From positions 1 to 12,947 of the forward strand of contig JAUXST010000338.1 in assembly GCA_030679805.1 (NCBI GenBank): a stretch of 12,947 nucleotides of DNA, given 5' to 3'. Below are positions 7,462 through 12,947 of the stretch, piece by piece. The notes below the pieces were generated by a model. It was given only the letters and a program-made list of their open reading frames with translations, made no database searches and was not told the DNA's origin. Source of the stretch: Reyranella sp. (lineage in GTDB: Bacteria; Pseudomonadota; Alphaproteobacteria; Reyranellales; Reyranellaceae). Within the stretch, counting starts at the first letter, position 1, and every line of letters begins with the position of its first letter. The position numbers were made by a program, and so were the translations under genes.

Positions 7462-7856
7462 ACGGACCGCACGACGAGAAACGCAACGAGGGTCGCCGCC
7501 GCCGTTGCGGCGGCTCCCCACACGAGATCGACCAGGCTGAGCGCCATCGACCAGCCGCGCAGGGTGGCGAGGTTGGTGATGTCGTAGGCAGCGTAGACGC
7601 AGAAGCCGAACAGCGCGCCGTAGAGCACGGCTGCGCTCCAGGTGCCGGCGGCCACCGCGGGCGGCACGGCAAACACGGCGATGCCGGCGGCATGGATTAG
7701 GTAGAACAGGATCGCCACCGACCACAGCGGCCGGTCGAGCAGCAGCTTGCCCAGGCGGGCCTTGTAGAACTCGCGACTGACCACGCCCAGCCACAGGGCG
7801 TCGAGAACGGCCAATGCCGCAAGGGCCGCGAGATAGCCGACCACGAGTGATTTCAT
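7449..7856 (-). CDS. DUF2177 family integral membrane protein
   Basis: A protein of 135 residues reading from the ATG at 7856; a longer frame to 7892 has only an implausible charged extension. It carries about four membrane helices: MKSLVVGYLAALAALAVLDALWLG, then a loop with REFYKARLGKLLLDRPLW, helices around VAILFYLIHAAGIAVFAV and AAVLYGALFGFCVYAAYDITNLATLRGW, and a last helix. The loop sequences and the AAYDITNLATL motif fit the DUF2177 family, whose function is unknown. It is transcribed away from the DUF1328 gene and has a GCAAC-N16-CGTT element on its own strand 40 bases before the start codon, suggesting stress control. The 3' end overlaps the GNAT-like gene by 13 bases. Confidence 0.9.
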   Translation of the reverse strand: MKSLVVGYLAALAALAVLDALWLGVVSREFYKARLGKLLLDRPLWSVAILFYLIHAAGIAVFAVPPAVAAGTWSAAVLYGALFGFCVYAAYDITNLATLRGWSMALSLVDLVWGAAATAAATLVAFLVVRSVQAS

Positions 7857-7896
7857 CGGCCGCACTGTAGCCCGATCATGCCGCCACCGCACAATG

Positions 7897-7921
7897 AACG
7901 TCCCGGAACCCGCCGGGTTGC
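7897..7921 (-). promoter_or_regulatory. EcfG-like promoter for DUF2177 gene (minus strand, GCAAC-N16-CGTT)
   Basis: Read on the minus strand, GCAAC (7921-7917) and CGTT (7900-7897) stand 16 bases apart, 40 bases before the DUF2177 start codon. It is interleaved with the plus-strand promoter at 7905-7929, so the two may compete for polymerase. Confidence 0.5.
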
Positions 7922-7929
7922 GCCACGTT
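7905..7929 (+). promoter_or_regulatory. Canonical EcfG promoter for DUF1328 gene (GGAAC-N16-CGTT)
   Basis: GGAAC at 7905-7909 and CGTT at 7926-7929, 16 bases apart, match the alphaproteobacterial EcfG consensus exactly. The -10 element ends 46 bases before the DUF1328 ATG, leaving room for a short leader. This is the best promoter match in the window. Confidence 0.7.
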
Positions 7930-7975
7930 GTGCCAACAGCCTCCGGCGTCGCGAGGCCATCGATGGGAGAGAGTT

Positions 7976-8143
7976 ATGCTGTACTGGGCGCTGATGTTTC
8001 TCGTGATCGCACTGGTGGCCGGCGTCTTCGGTTTCGGCGGGATCGCGTCGACGGCAACGGGCATGGCACAGATCCTGTTCGTGATCGCCATCATCATGTT
8101 CGTGGTCAGCCTCTTTGCCGGCCTCATACGGCGAAATCTCTGA
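7976..8143 (+). CDS. DUF1328 (UPF0391) small membrane protein
   Basis: A 55-residue protein with two membrane helices: MLYWALMFLVIALVAGVFGFGG, then ASTATGMAQ, then ILFVIAIIMFVVSLFAGLIRR. This is the typical length and sequence of the DUF1328/UPF0391 family (YtjA in Escherichia coli), whose function is unknown. The ATG at 7976 follows a purine-rich GGGAGAGAG site at 7965-7973; the longer frame starting upstream has no support. A consensus EcfG promoter precedes it, in line with DUF1328 genes being frequent members of alphaproteobacterial stress regulons. It converges on the ATP-grasp-like gene with only four bases between the stops. Confidence 0.93.
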   Translation: MLYWALMFLVIALVAGVFGFGGIASTATGMAQILFVIAIIMFVVSLFAGLIRRNL

Positions 8144-8147
8144 GCGC

Positions 8148-9059
8148 TCAGGCGCGCGTCGCCTCGAAGTGCCGGCGGAGTTCTTCGCGCACCGCGTTGC
8201 CGGCGTCGCGGTCCCAGCAGTTGATGATCGCCAAACGAAATCCGCCGGGCGGCATGGCGTGGCGGCCGGGCGCGACCTCCTCGTGGAAGGTGATCTGCAG
8301 GCTAGAGATGCCGGGCAGACTGGCGACCGCCTTCTGCAGCGCCTGTGGCGGGTGGCGATGGTGCGCGCCGTGCGGGGCGAACAATACGACGCTGTAGCCC
8401 GTGCGCCGGCTCGAATCGTCGAACCGCCATTCGCCCGCGGCATAGAGACGGATCAACGCCTCGACCCAGCCCTTGCCGTAGAGATCGGGCCACTGGTCGG
8501 CGAAGCGTAGGTGGACCTCGATGATGCGCCCGCCGATGGTCTCGAGATTGACCATGCCGGTGTAGCCCACGAGATGGTGGCGGCACCAGGCGCCGCACCA
8601 TTCCTCGACCGCGGGTGCGGGCCGGGCATGTATTTTCCAATGGTCGAAGGTCCCATCGCCGCTGGCCTCGCCGCTGGCGTGACGCCACCAACGGGGAACG
8701 CCGTCGACGACGGCCACATCGCTGCTGACGTGATCGCCTTCGAGCAGGATACTCCACATGTGGCCGGGCCGGTAGGCCTCGGCATAGTCGGCCTCCGAGC
8801 GGAGCACCCGGCTGCCGACTCCCATGCCCTTGAGATTGTAGATCGGCTTGGAGAATACCGGATAGCGGATGGGCGCGACGCCGTGCGGGGCGGCATCGAG
8901 GCCCTGGCTCGCCGCCACCGCGAGCTTGTCGTAGACCCAGCGGTGCGCCGGGTTCCATGTCCAGGCGTCGCTGTCCTCAGTCGGAATGAAGATGTCTTCG
9001 GGGCACTTCGCACTCCCGAAATATTGAGTGCGCCACGGGTCGATCTCGCAAATCGGCAC
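8148..9059 (-). CDS. Uncharacterised ATP-grasp-like protein divergent from egtBD
   Basis: A protein of 303 residues. The chosen start is GTG at 9059, since AGAGGGA lies about five bases upstream; the frame stays open far beyond it, but only antisense to egtB. I do not know a named family. The layout resembles ATP-grasp enzymes, which join a carboxylate to an amine or thiol using ATP. PVFSKPIYNLKGMGVGS (about 67-83) looks like the ATP-binding Lys plus glycine loop; SILLEGDHVSSDVAVVDG (103-120) like the central strand; GYTGMVNLETIGGRIIEVHLRFADQ (165-189) like the C-terminal metal-binding part, with EVHLR in place of the usual E-x-N-P-R. The N-terminus has NPAHRWVYDKLAVAASQG. If the reading is right, His183 replaces the metal-binding Asn, so activity is uncertain. 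It shares an upstream region with egtB, which hints at a thiol-metabolism role (inference only). Confidence 0.75.
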   Translation of the reverse strand: MPICEIDPWRTQYFGSAKCPEDIFIPTEDSDAWTWNPAHRWVYDKLAVAASQGLDAAPHGVAPIRYPVFSKPIYNLKGMGVGSRVLRSEADYAEAYRPGHMWSILLEGDHVSSDVAVVDGVPRWWRHASGEASGDGTFDHWKIHARPAPAVEEWCGAWCRHHLVGYTGMVNLETIGGRIIEVHLRFADQWPDLYGKGWVEALIRLYAAGEWRFDDSSRRTGYSVVLFAPHGAHHRHPPQALQKAVASLPGISSLQITFHEEVAPGRHAMPPGGFRLAIINCWDRDAGNAVREELRRHFEATRA

Positions 9060-9118
9060 TTGCGTCCCTCTGGTGGACAGGCGGAGGCTGTCAACAGTGG
9101 GTGCGCGACGGGCGCATT

Positions 9119-9144
9119 GCAACCGGCTATCGTCGATGGGCGTT
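9119..9144 (+). promoter_or_regulatory. EcfG-like promoter upstream of egtB (GCAAC-N17-CGTT)
   Basis: GCAAC at 9119-9123 and CGTT at 9141-9144 are 17 bases apart, within the spacing allowed for EcfG, and end 20 bases before the egtB GTG. The region is partly symmetrical: GTTGC at 9142-9146 gives a minus-strand GCAAC-N17-GGTT pointing to the ATP-grasp-like gene, one mismatch worse in the -10 element. The short leader makes this the weakest of the five elements. Confidence 0.4.
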
Positions 9145-9164
9145 GCGTGCGGTGCGGAGGTGTC

Positions 9165-10385
9165 GTGTCGAATAAGGTAGCGCAAGCCGTCCAGAGCGGG
9201 GCCGTGGAGTCCGTTGCGCGTTTCCTGGCGGTTCGCCGCCAGACCGAGCAGCTGGTCGCGCCCCTGTCGGCCGAGGACCAGACCGTGCAGTCGATGCCGG
9301 ATGCCAGCCCGACCAAGTGGCACCTGGCGCATACGACTTGGTTCTTCGAGACGTTCGTGCTGCGCCCTCACGCGCCCGGCTATCGCGTATTCGATCCAGC
9401 CTACGAATACCTGTTCAACTCCTACTACGAGGCCGTCGGTCCACGGCACCCGCGGCCGCAGCGCGGTCTGGTCTCGCGCCCCGGCGTCGCCGAGATCACG
9501 GCCTATCGCCGCCATGTCTCGGACGCCATGGCACAGCTGCTCGGGCGAGGTGCCGGCGACATCGAGACCCTGGTCGAACTGGGTCTGCATCACGAGCAGC
9601 AGCATCAGGAACTGATCCTGATGGATGCCAAGCACATGCTGTCGCTTAATCCCCAGCGGCCGGCCTACCGGCCGGCCCCGCACGCCGTGGTGTCCGAGGC
9701 CGCGGCGCTCGCGTGGACCGCGTTCGAGGGTGGGCTGGTCGAGATCGGACACGATGGCCAAGGCGGGGGCCAGGGCAGGGGCCAGGGCTTCGCCTTCGAC
9801 AACGAGGGCCCGCGCCATCGCGTCTGGCTGGAGCCGTTTGTGCTGGCGTCGCGGCCGACCAACTGCGCCGAGTATCTGGCCTTCATCGAGGACGGCGGTT
9901 ACCGCCGGCCGGAATTCTGGCTGTCGGCCGGCTGGGACTGTGTCGGCCAGCGCGGCTGGGAGGCGCCGCTCTACTGGGAGAGGAGGGACGGGCGCTGGCA
10001 GGTGTTCACGCTCTCCGGCCTGCGCGCGCTGCAGCCTTCCGAACCGGTGTGCCATGTGAGCGCCTACGAGGCCGCAGCCTTCGCCAAGTGGGCAGGCAAG
10101 CGCCTGCCGCGCGAGGCCGAATGGGAGACCGGCGCCACGGCACTGCAGGGCATCGGCGAGGCCTGGGAATGGACGGCCAGTCCCTACGTCGCCTATCCCG
10201 GCTATCGCGAGCCGCCGGGCGCGATCGGCGAGTACAACGGCAAGTTCATGGCCAACCAGATGGTCCTGCGGGGTGGTTGCAGTGCCACGCCAGCGAACCA
10301 CATACGCACGACCTATCGCAACTTCTTCCCACCGGATGCGCGATGGATGTTCGGCGGCATTCGCCTGGCGGAGGACCTGCGATGA
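9165..10385 (+). CDS. egtB: Ergothioneine biosynthesis sulfoxide synthase EgtB
   Basis: Non-haem iron enzyme joining trimethylhistidine (hercynine) to cysteine or gamma-glutamylcysteine using oxygen, the key C-S bond step of ergothioneine synthesis. The product is 406 residues. Start GTG at 9165 follows GGAGG at 9156-9160; the open frame upstream is antisense to the neighbouring gene. The DinB-like N-terminal domain holds the iron ligands: WHLAHTTWFFE (H56) and HHEQQHQE (H143 and H147 in the HX3HXE pattern). The C-terminal FGE/sulfatase-like domain runs from FEGGLVEIGHDG through FDNEGPRHRVWLEPF, CHVSAYEAAAFAKWAGKRLPREAEWE and WEWTASPY to RTTYRNFFPPDARWMFGGIRLAED. Two oddities: a Gly/Gln/Arg insert before FAFDNEGP (12-bp repeat), and a short link between REAEWE and WEWT where relatives usually carry a longer loop. 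It overlaps egtD by ATGA. No egtA or egtC is adjacent, so the thiol donor is unknown. Confidence 0.95.
   Translation: MSNKVAQAVQSGAVESVARFLAVRRQTEQLVAPLSAEDQTVQSMPDASPTKWHLAHTTWFFETFVLRPHAPGYRVFDPAYEYLFNSYYEAVGPRHPRPQRGLVSRPGVAEITAYRRHVSDAMAQLLGRGAGDIETLVELGLHHEQQHQELILMDAKHMLSLNPQRPAYRPAPHAVVSEAAALAWTAFEGGLVEIGHDGQGGGQGRGQGFAFDNEGPRHRVWLEPFVLASRPTNCAEYLAFIEDGGYRRPEFWLSAGWDCVGQRGWEAPLYWERRDGRWQVFTLSGLRALQPSEPVCHVSAYEAAAFAKWAGKRLPREAEWETGATALQGIGEAWEWTASPYVAYPGYREPPGAIGEYNGKFMANQMVLRGGCSATPANHIRTTYRNFFPPDARWMFGGIRLAEDLR
9766..9789 (+). repeat. 12-bp tandem repeat within egtB (Gly-Gln-rich insert)
   Basis: Two copies of a 12-base unit (9766-9777 and 9778-9789) differ only in the last base. They extend a loop reading GQGGGQGRGQG in front of the conserved FAFDNEGP segment. 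The unit is a multiple of three, so repeat gain or loss would keep the frame. Confidence 0.8.
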
Positions 10386-11350
10386 ACGTTTCCCTGCCCG
10401 TTCTGGATCGCGTCGAAGCCGGCGACCGCGAGGAATTCCGCGAGGCCGTCCTGGCTGGCCTGTCGCGCACGCCGCGCGCCATTCCGCCGAAGTTCCTCTA
10501 CGACGCGCGCGGCTCCGAACTGTTCGATGCCATCTGCGAGCTGCCGGAATATTACCTTACCCGCACCGAGACCGGCATCCTGGCCGACTGCACGCCCGAG
10601 CTGGCGCGGCTGGCCGGGCCGGGCTGCGCCCTGGTCGAGTTCGGCAGTGGCTCCAGCGTCAAGACGCGGCTGCTGCTCGACGCCATGCCCAACCTCGCGG
10701 CCTACGTGCCGATCGACATCTCGCGCCATCATCTCGACGCCACGGCCGCCCGGCTGCGCCGCGACTATCCCGGGCTGCGCGTCGAGCCAGTGTGCGCCGA
10801 CTACATGGCGCTGGAGGCTCTGCCGGCCGACGTGAACGGCGCGCCGCGTCTCGGCTTCTTTCCCGGCTCCACCATCGGCAACCTCGAGCCGCACGAGGCG
10901 ACGGCCTTCCTGCGCCGCGCCCGCACCCTGCTGGGCGACCGCGGCGCGATGGTGCTGGGCGTCGATCTCAGGAAGGTGCCGCAGCGCCTGCACGATGCCT
11001 ACAACGACTCCGCCGGCGTCACCGCTGCCTTCACGCTCAATCTGCTCCGGCGCATGAACCGCGAACTCGACGCCACCTTCGACCTGGCGCGCTTTGCCCA
11101 TGACGCCTTCTACAATCCGCTCGAGGGCCGCATCGAAATCTACTTCCGCAGCCTCGCGGTCCAGTCCGTCGCCGTCGCCGGCCGTATCTTCACCTTTGCC
11201 GAGGGCGAGCGCGTCCACACCGAGTATTCCTACAAGTACGATGATGCCGGCATCGCGGCACTGGCCAAGAGCGCCGGCTTCACCATCGACCGAACCTGGA
11301 CTGATCCCGCCCGCCTCTTCGCCGTCGTCTACCTGGAGACCGCCCCTTAG
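10382..11350 (+). CDS. egtD: L-histidine N-alpha-methyltransferase EgtD
   Basis: SAM-dependent cytoplasmic enzyme that trimethylates histidine to hercynine, the substrate of EgtB. It has 322 residues, matching the usual 320-325. The ATG at 10382 overlaps the egtB stop (ATGA), so the genes are translationally coupled. Features: the N-terminal signature PPKFLYDARGSELFDAICELPEYYLTRTE (Y57/Y58), the SAM-binding loop LVEFGSGSSVKTRLLLDA, PIDISRHHLDATA, and FFPGSTIGNLEP with N167. Further on are DAYNDSAGVTAAFTLNLLRRMNREL with Y207 and HTEYSYKY with E281 and S283. By comparison with Mycobacterium smegmatis EgtD (from memory: Y56, N166, Y206, E282, S284), the residues holding the histidine substrate are conserved. 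Nothing appears broken. A hairpin follows the stop after about 20 bases. Confidence 0.97.
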   Translation: MNVSLPVLDRVEAGDREEFREAVLAGLSRTPRAIPPKFLYDARGSELFDAICELPEYYLTRTETGILADCTPELARLAGPGCALVEFGSGSSVKTRLLLDAMPNLAAYVPIDISRHHLDATAARLRRDYPGLRVEPVCADYMALEALPADVNGAPRLGFFPGSTIGNLEPHEATAFLRRARTLLGDRGAMVLGVDLRKVPQRLHDAYNDSAGVTAAFTLNLLRRMNRELDATFDLARFAHDAFYNPLEGRIEIYFRSLAVQSVAVAGRIFTFAEGERVHTEYSYKYDDAGIAALAKSAGFTIDRTWTDPARLFAVVYLETAP

Positions 11351-11369
11351 GCCCGCCTCCCAAACAGGG

Positions 11370-11403
11370 AGCCCGCCCCCGGGTGTCTCCCCGGGAGCGG
11401 GCT
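11370..11403 (+). terminator. Strong GC hairpin after egtD, possible bidirectional terminator
   Basis: The arms 11370-11383 and 11390-11403 are 14 bases each and pair with one mismatch around a six-base loop (TGTCTC). No T-run follows on either strand, so it is not a textbook intrinsic terminator. Its place between the convergent egtBD and amidohydrolase operons makes transcription stopping or 3'-end protection likely. Confidence 0.6.
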
Positions 11404-11536
11404 TGGATGGCCGGGCGGGGAGGATTGTACGTCGCCGGGTGGGGGGCAGAGGCGACGCGGGATGACCCGACCATCTTTCCTCAACGACGTGACGGCTGTG
11501 GAGGTTGCAGGCGCCGCTCGCGAAAATGACGCCTCC
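11404..11536. other. Intergenic stretch between convergent operons, no gene seen
   Basis: This 133-base stretch holds no convincing reading frame with a ribosome site, no RNA gene and no clear promoter. A weak inverted pair (AGGCG near 11511-11515, CGCCT near 11531-11535) could act as the terminator of the minus-strand operon, but the stem is short. Confidence 0.4.
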
Positions 11537-11779
11537 CTAAGTGCCTGATTTCATGGACTCAATGACCGCCAGCCGGCCGCTGAGTTCCTTGTGCAGGACG
11601 TCGTCGCGGAGGCGGGGCAGCATTTTTCGGATCGCGTCGGCGTCCGCCCTGTCGAGTTCTCTCATGAAAGCCGAAATCTCCGCCCGGGTCGCGAAGCCCA
11701 TATAGGCGTCGTCGGCCTCGTGGGCGAGGCAGGCGGGAGAACTCGTCTCTTTCGGCTCGTCGATCAAGCCGGATGCCAC
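11537..11779 (-). CDS. Small protein resembling a shortened DUF6306 protein
   Basis: A protein of 80 residues read from a GTG at 11779. This start lies inside the end of the amidohydrolase gene (16-base overlap), so translation is probably coupled; a TTG at 11767, with a four-base TTGA overlap, is an alternative. No good ribosome site is visible, and no ATG occurs before Met27. The front part, ACLAHEADDAYMGFATRAEISAFMREL, resembles from memory the start of DUF6306 proteins, and KMLPRLRDDVLHKELSGRLAVIE resembles their end; those proteins are roughly twice as long, so a central segment (about 70-80 residues) seems to be missing here. Function is unknown. The sequence is soluble, charged and likely helical. 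It could be a genuine short form or a decayed gene with an in-frame deletion. Confidence 0.6.
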   Translation of the reverse strand: MASGLIDEPKETSSPACLAHEADDAYMGFATRAEISAFMRELDRADADAIRKMLPRLRDDVLHKELSGRLAVIESMKSGT

Positions 11780-12891
11780 CAGCGACCGGCCAGCACCACG
11801 CCGGCCGAGAGCATCCGTTTATCGCCGATCATGCGCTCGCCGATCGAATCGGCGTAGTCGTACGTGCCGCTCGCCACATCGATCACGGTCGCCTCGCCGA
11901 TGCTGCCGACTTTCAGCGTGCCGAGGTCCGGCCGCTTGATGGCGGCTGCGGCGTTCGACGTCGCAAGCTTGATCACGGTCGGCAGGTCGACGCCGAGGCA
12001 AAGGAACTTCGACATGGTGGTCAGCAGATCGAAGGCCGGGCCCTCGATCGAGATCACGTGCACGTCGGAAGAAATCACGTCGGGCAGGAAGCCCGCCGCC
12101 AGCATCTTCTTCGTCGTGCCGAAGCCGAAGGAGCCGCCGCCGTGGCCGATGTCGAAGATCACGCCGCGGGCGCGCGCCGCCAGGATTTCATCGCGGACGC
12201 GACCGTCGGCGCGCACCGGCGCATTGGGGAAGGGGCGGAAGCAGTGGGTGAGGATGTCGCCCGGCCGCAGCCGGCTCACCACCTCATGGCGCGACGGCGG
12301 CGGCGCGTCGAGATGGGCCATCAGCGGCAGGCCGGTCTCCTCGGCGACGTCGAGGGCGATGTCGAGCGGCATGATGCCGGAATCGCCGCTGGCAGACTTG
12401 CCGACGCGCACTTTTATGCCCAGCACCAGGTCCTTGTTCTCCAGCGCCACGCGCACGGCCTCGCGCGGATCGAGCAGGCGCATGTCGGCGCTCTCGCCCA
12501 CCATCACCGTCTTGGAGAAGGCGAAGATGCCGGGGAAGGAGATGTTGAGGTAGGGCAGGATGCGAACGGGCGAGGGCTCGATCACATGCTTGCGGAAACC
12601 GTGGAAGTTGCCGGGGCCGGCGCTGCCGGCATCGATGGAGGTGGTGACGCCGCCGGTGCGCGCCAGCAGCTCGGCCTCGACACCCAAGGAGGTACCGCCC
12701 CAGTAGACATGGGTGTGCAGGTCGATCAGGCCGGGCGAGACGATCTTGCCCGCGACGTCGCGCGTGTCCTTGGCCGACAGATTGTCACCGATGGCCGAGA
12801 CCTTGCCGCCCGAGAAGGCGATGTCGGTCACCTTGTCGAGCCCTTGCGAGGGATCGACAACCCGCCCGCCTTTGAGAACCAGATCGTTCAT
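11764..12891 (-). CDS. Metal-dependent amidohydrolase/deacetylase (COG3964-like)
   Basis: Cytoplasmic TIM-barrel hydrolase of 375 residues. The ATG at 12891 is preferred to an upstream frame extension because MNDLVLKGGRVVDP is the usual start of the family; the ribosome site is weak. The binuclear metal site is complete: HTH (H59, H61), a likely carboxylated lysine K160 (GIKVRVGK), H193 (MAHLDAPPP), H216 (LTHCFRPF) and D276 (SSDVH). Flanking small beta domains come from the first 50 and last 50 residues (GEATVIDVASGTYDYADS). The HLDAPPP and HCFRP context fits the amidohydrolase/deacetylase group that includes Atu3266 of Agrobacterium, for which, from memory, acetyl-(R)-mandelate-type ester hydrolysis was reported; the physiological substrate here is unknown. 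It leads the overlapping small gene downstream; its promoter lies near or beyond the window end. Confidence 0.92.
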   Translation of the reverse strand: MNDLVLKGGRVVDPSQGLDKVTDIAFSGGKVSAIGDNLSAKDTRDVAGKIVSPGLIDLHTHVYWGGTSLGVEAELLARTGGVTTSIDAGSAGPGNFHGFRKHVIEPSPVRILPYLNISFPGIFAFSKTVMVGESADMRLLDPREAVRVALENKDLVLGIKVRVGKSASGDSGIMPLDIALDVAEETGLPLMAHLDAPPPSRHEVVSRLRPGDILTHCFRPFPNAPVRADGRVRDEILAARARGVIFDIGHGGGSFGFGTTKKMLAAGFLPDVISSDVHVISIEGPAFDLLTTMSKFLCLGVDLPTVIKLATSNAAAAIKRPDLGTLKVGSIGEATVIDVASGTYDYADSIGERMIGDKRMLSAGVVLAGRWWHPA

Positions 12892-12947
12892 GTCACCGTC
12901 CACCGCTGATGCGCATTCCTGGGCCCGAGTCACTGGGACACCGGTCT

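Noticed and set aside
8511..9164. Plus-strand open frame extending egtB upstream to 624 residues
   Set aside because: It is antisense to the ATP-grasp-like gene, and EgtB homology begins only after the GTG at 9165.
9060..10301. Minus-strand open frame extending the ATP-grasp-like gene to a 717-residue protein
   Set aside because: The extra part runs antisense to egtB, is rich in Arg, Gly and Pro without domain motifs, and the GTG at 9059 with a good ribosome site explains the gene end.
11773..12909. Long plus-strand open frame of 378 residues
   Set aside because: It lies opposite the amidohydrolase gene, whose protein has a full set of metal ligands; the plus-strand translation is low-complexity His/Ala/Gly-rich, a common shadow in GC-rich DNA.

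Overview
The window is GC-rich DNA, almost fully coding, with short intergenic gaps. It looks like a chromosomal segment of an alphaproteobacterium. The evidence is a HisKA_2-type sensor kinase, a reduced ergothioneine pair (egtB-egtD without egtA/egtC), and several promoter-like sites matching the alphaproteobacterial general stress sigma factor EcfG (GGAAC-N16/17-CGTT). The genus cannot be fixed from sequence alone. A Reyranella- or Bradyrhizobium-like organism is only a guess. No tRNA, rRNA, CRISPR array, IS element or phage module was seen.

Layout. (1) 2-4289, plus strand: two overlapping signalling genes. The first is a membrane HisKA_2 sensor kinase, cut by the window start, whose ATP-binding motifs are degenerate. 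The second is a large CHASE3-PAS-HisKA-HATPase-REC-REC hybrid kinase with all key residues. (2) 4320-5536, plus strand: three small envelope or stress genes. They are a 48-residue single-span membrane protein too short for routine ORF calling, a secreted CsbD-like protein, and a secreted protein of unknown function. The first two are each preceded by a GCAAC-N16-CGTT element. (3) 5609-7461, plus strand: a Tat-exported family 5 solute-binding protein translationally coupled to a small GNAT-like acetyltransferase. (4) 7449-8143: a DUF2177 membrane protein (minus) divergent from a DUF1328 membrane peptide (plus), with two EcfG-like promoters interleaved between them. (5) 8148-11350: a minus-strand protein of 303 residues that I read as ATP-grasp-like, divergent from egtB-egtD, which overlap by ATGA and end in a strong hairpin. 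(6) 11537-12891, minus strand: a metal-dependent amidohydrolase with a complete binuclear metal site, followed by an overlapping 80-residue protein that resembles a shortened DUF6306 protein.

How the genes fit together. The most interesting signal is regulatory. Five EcfG-like elements (one canonical GGAAC, four sharing the GCAAC variant) lie in front of the 48-residue gene, the CsbD-like gene, DUF2177, DUF1328 and egtB, at positions suitable for transcription starts. HisKA_2/HWE kinases are known inputs to the PhyR-NepR-EcfG pathway, and one is encoded here. I infer a locus partly devoted to the general stress response, with ergothioneine synthesis possibly included. The second point of interest is the ATP-grasp-like gene sharing its promoter region with egtBD.
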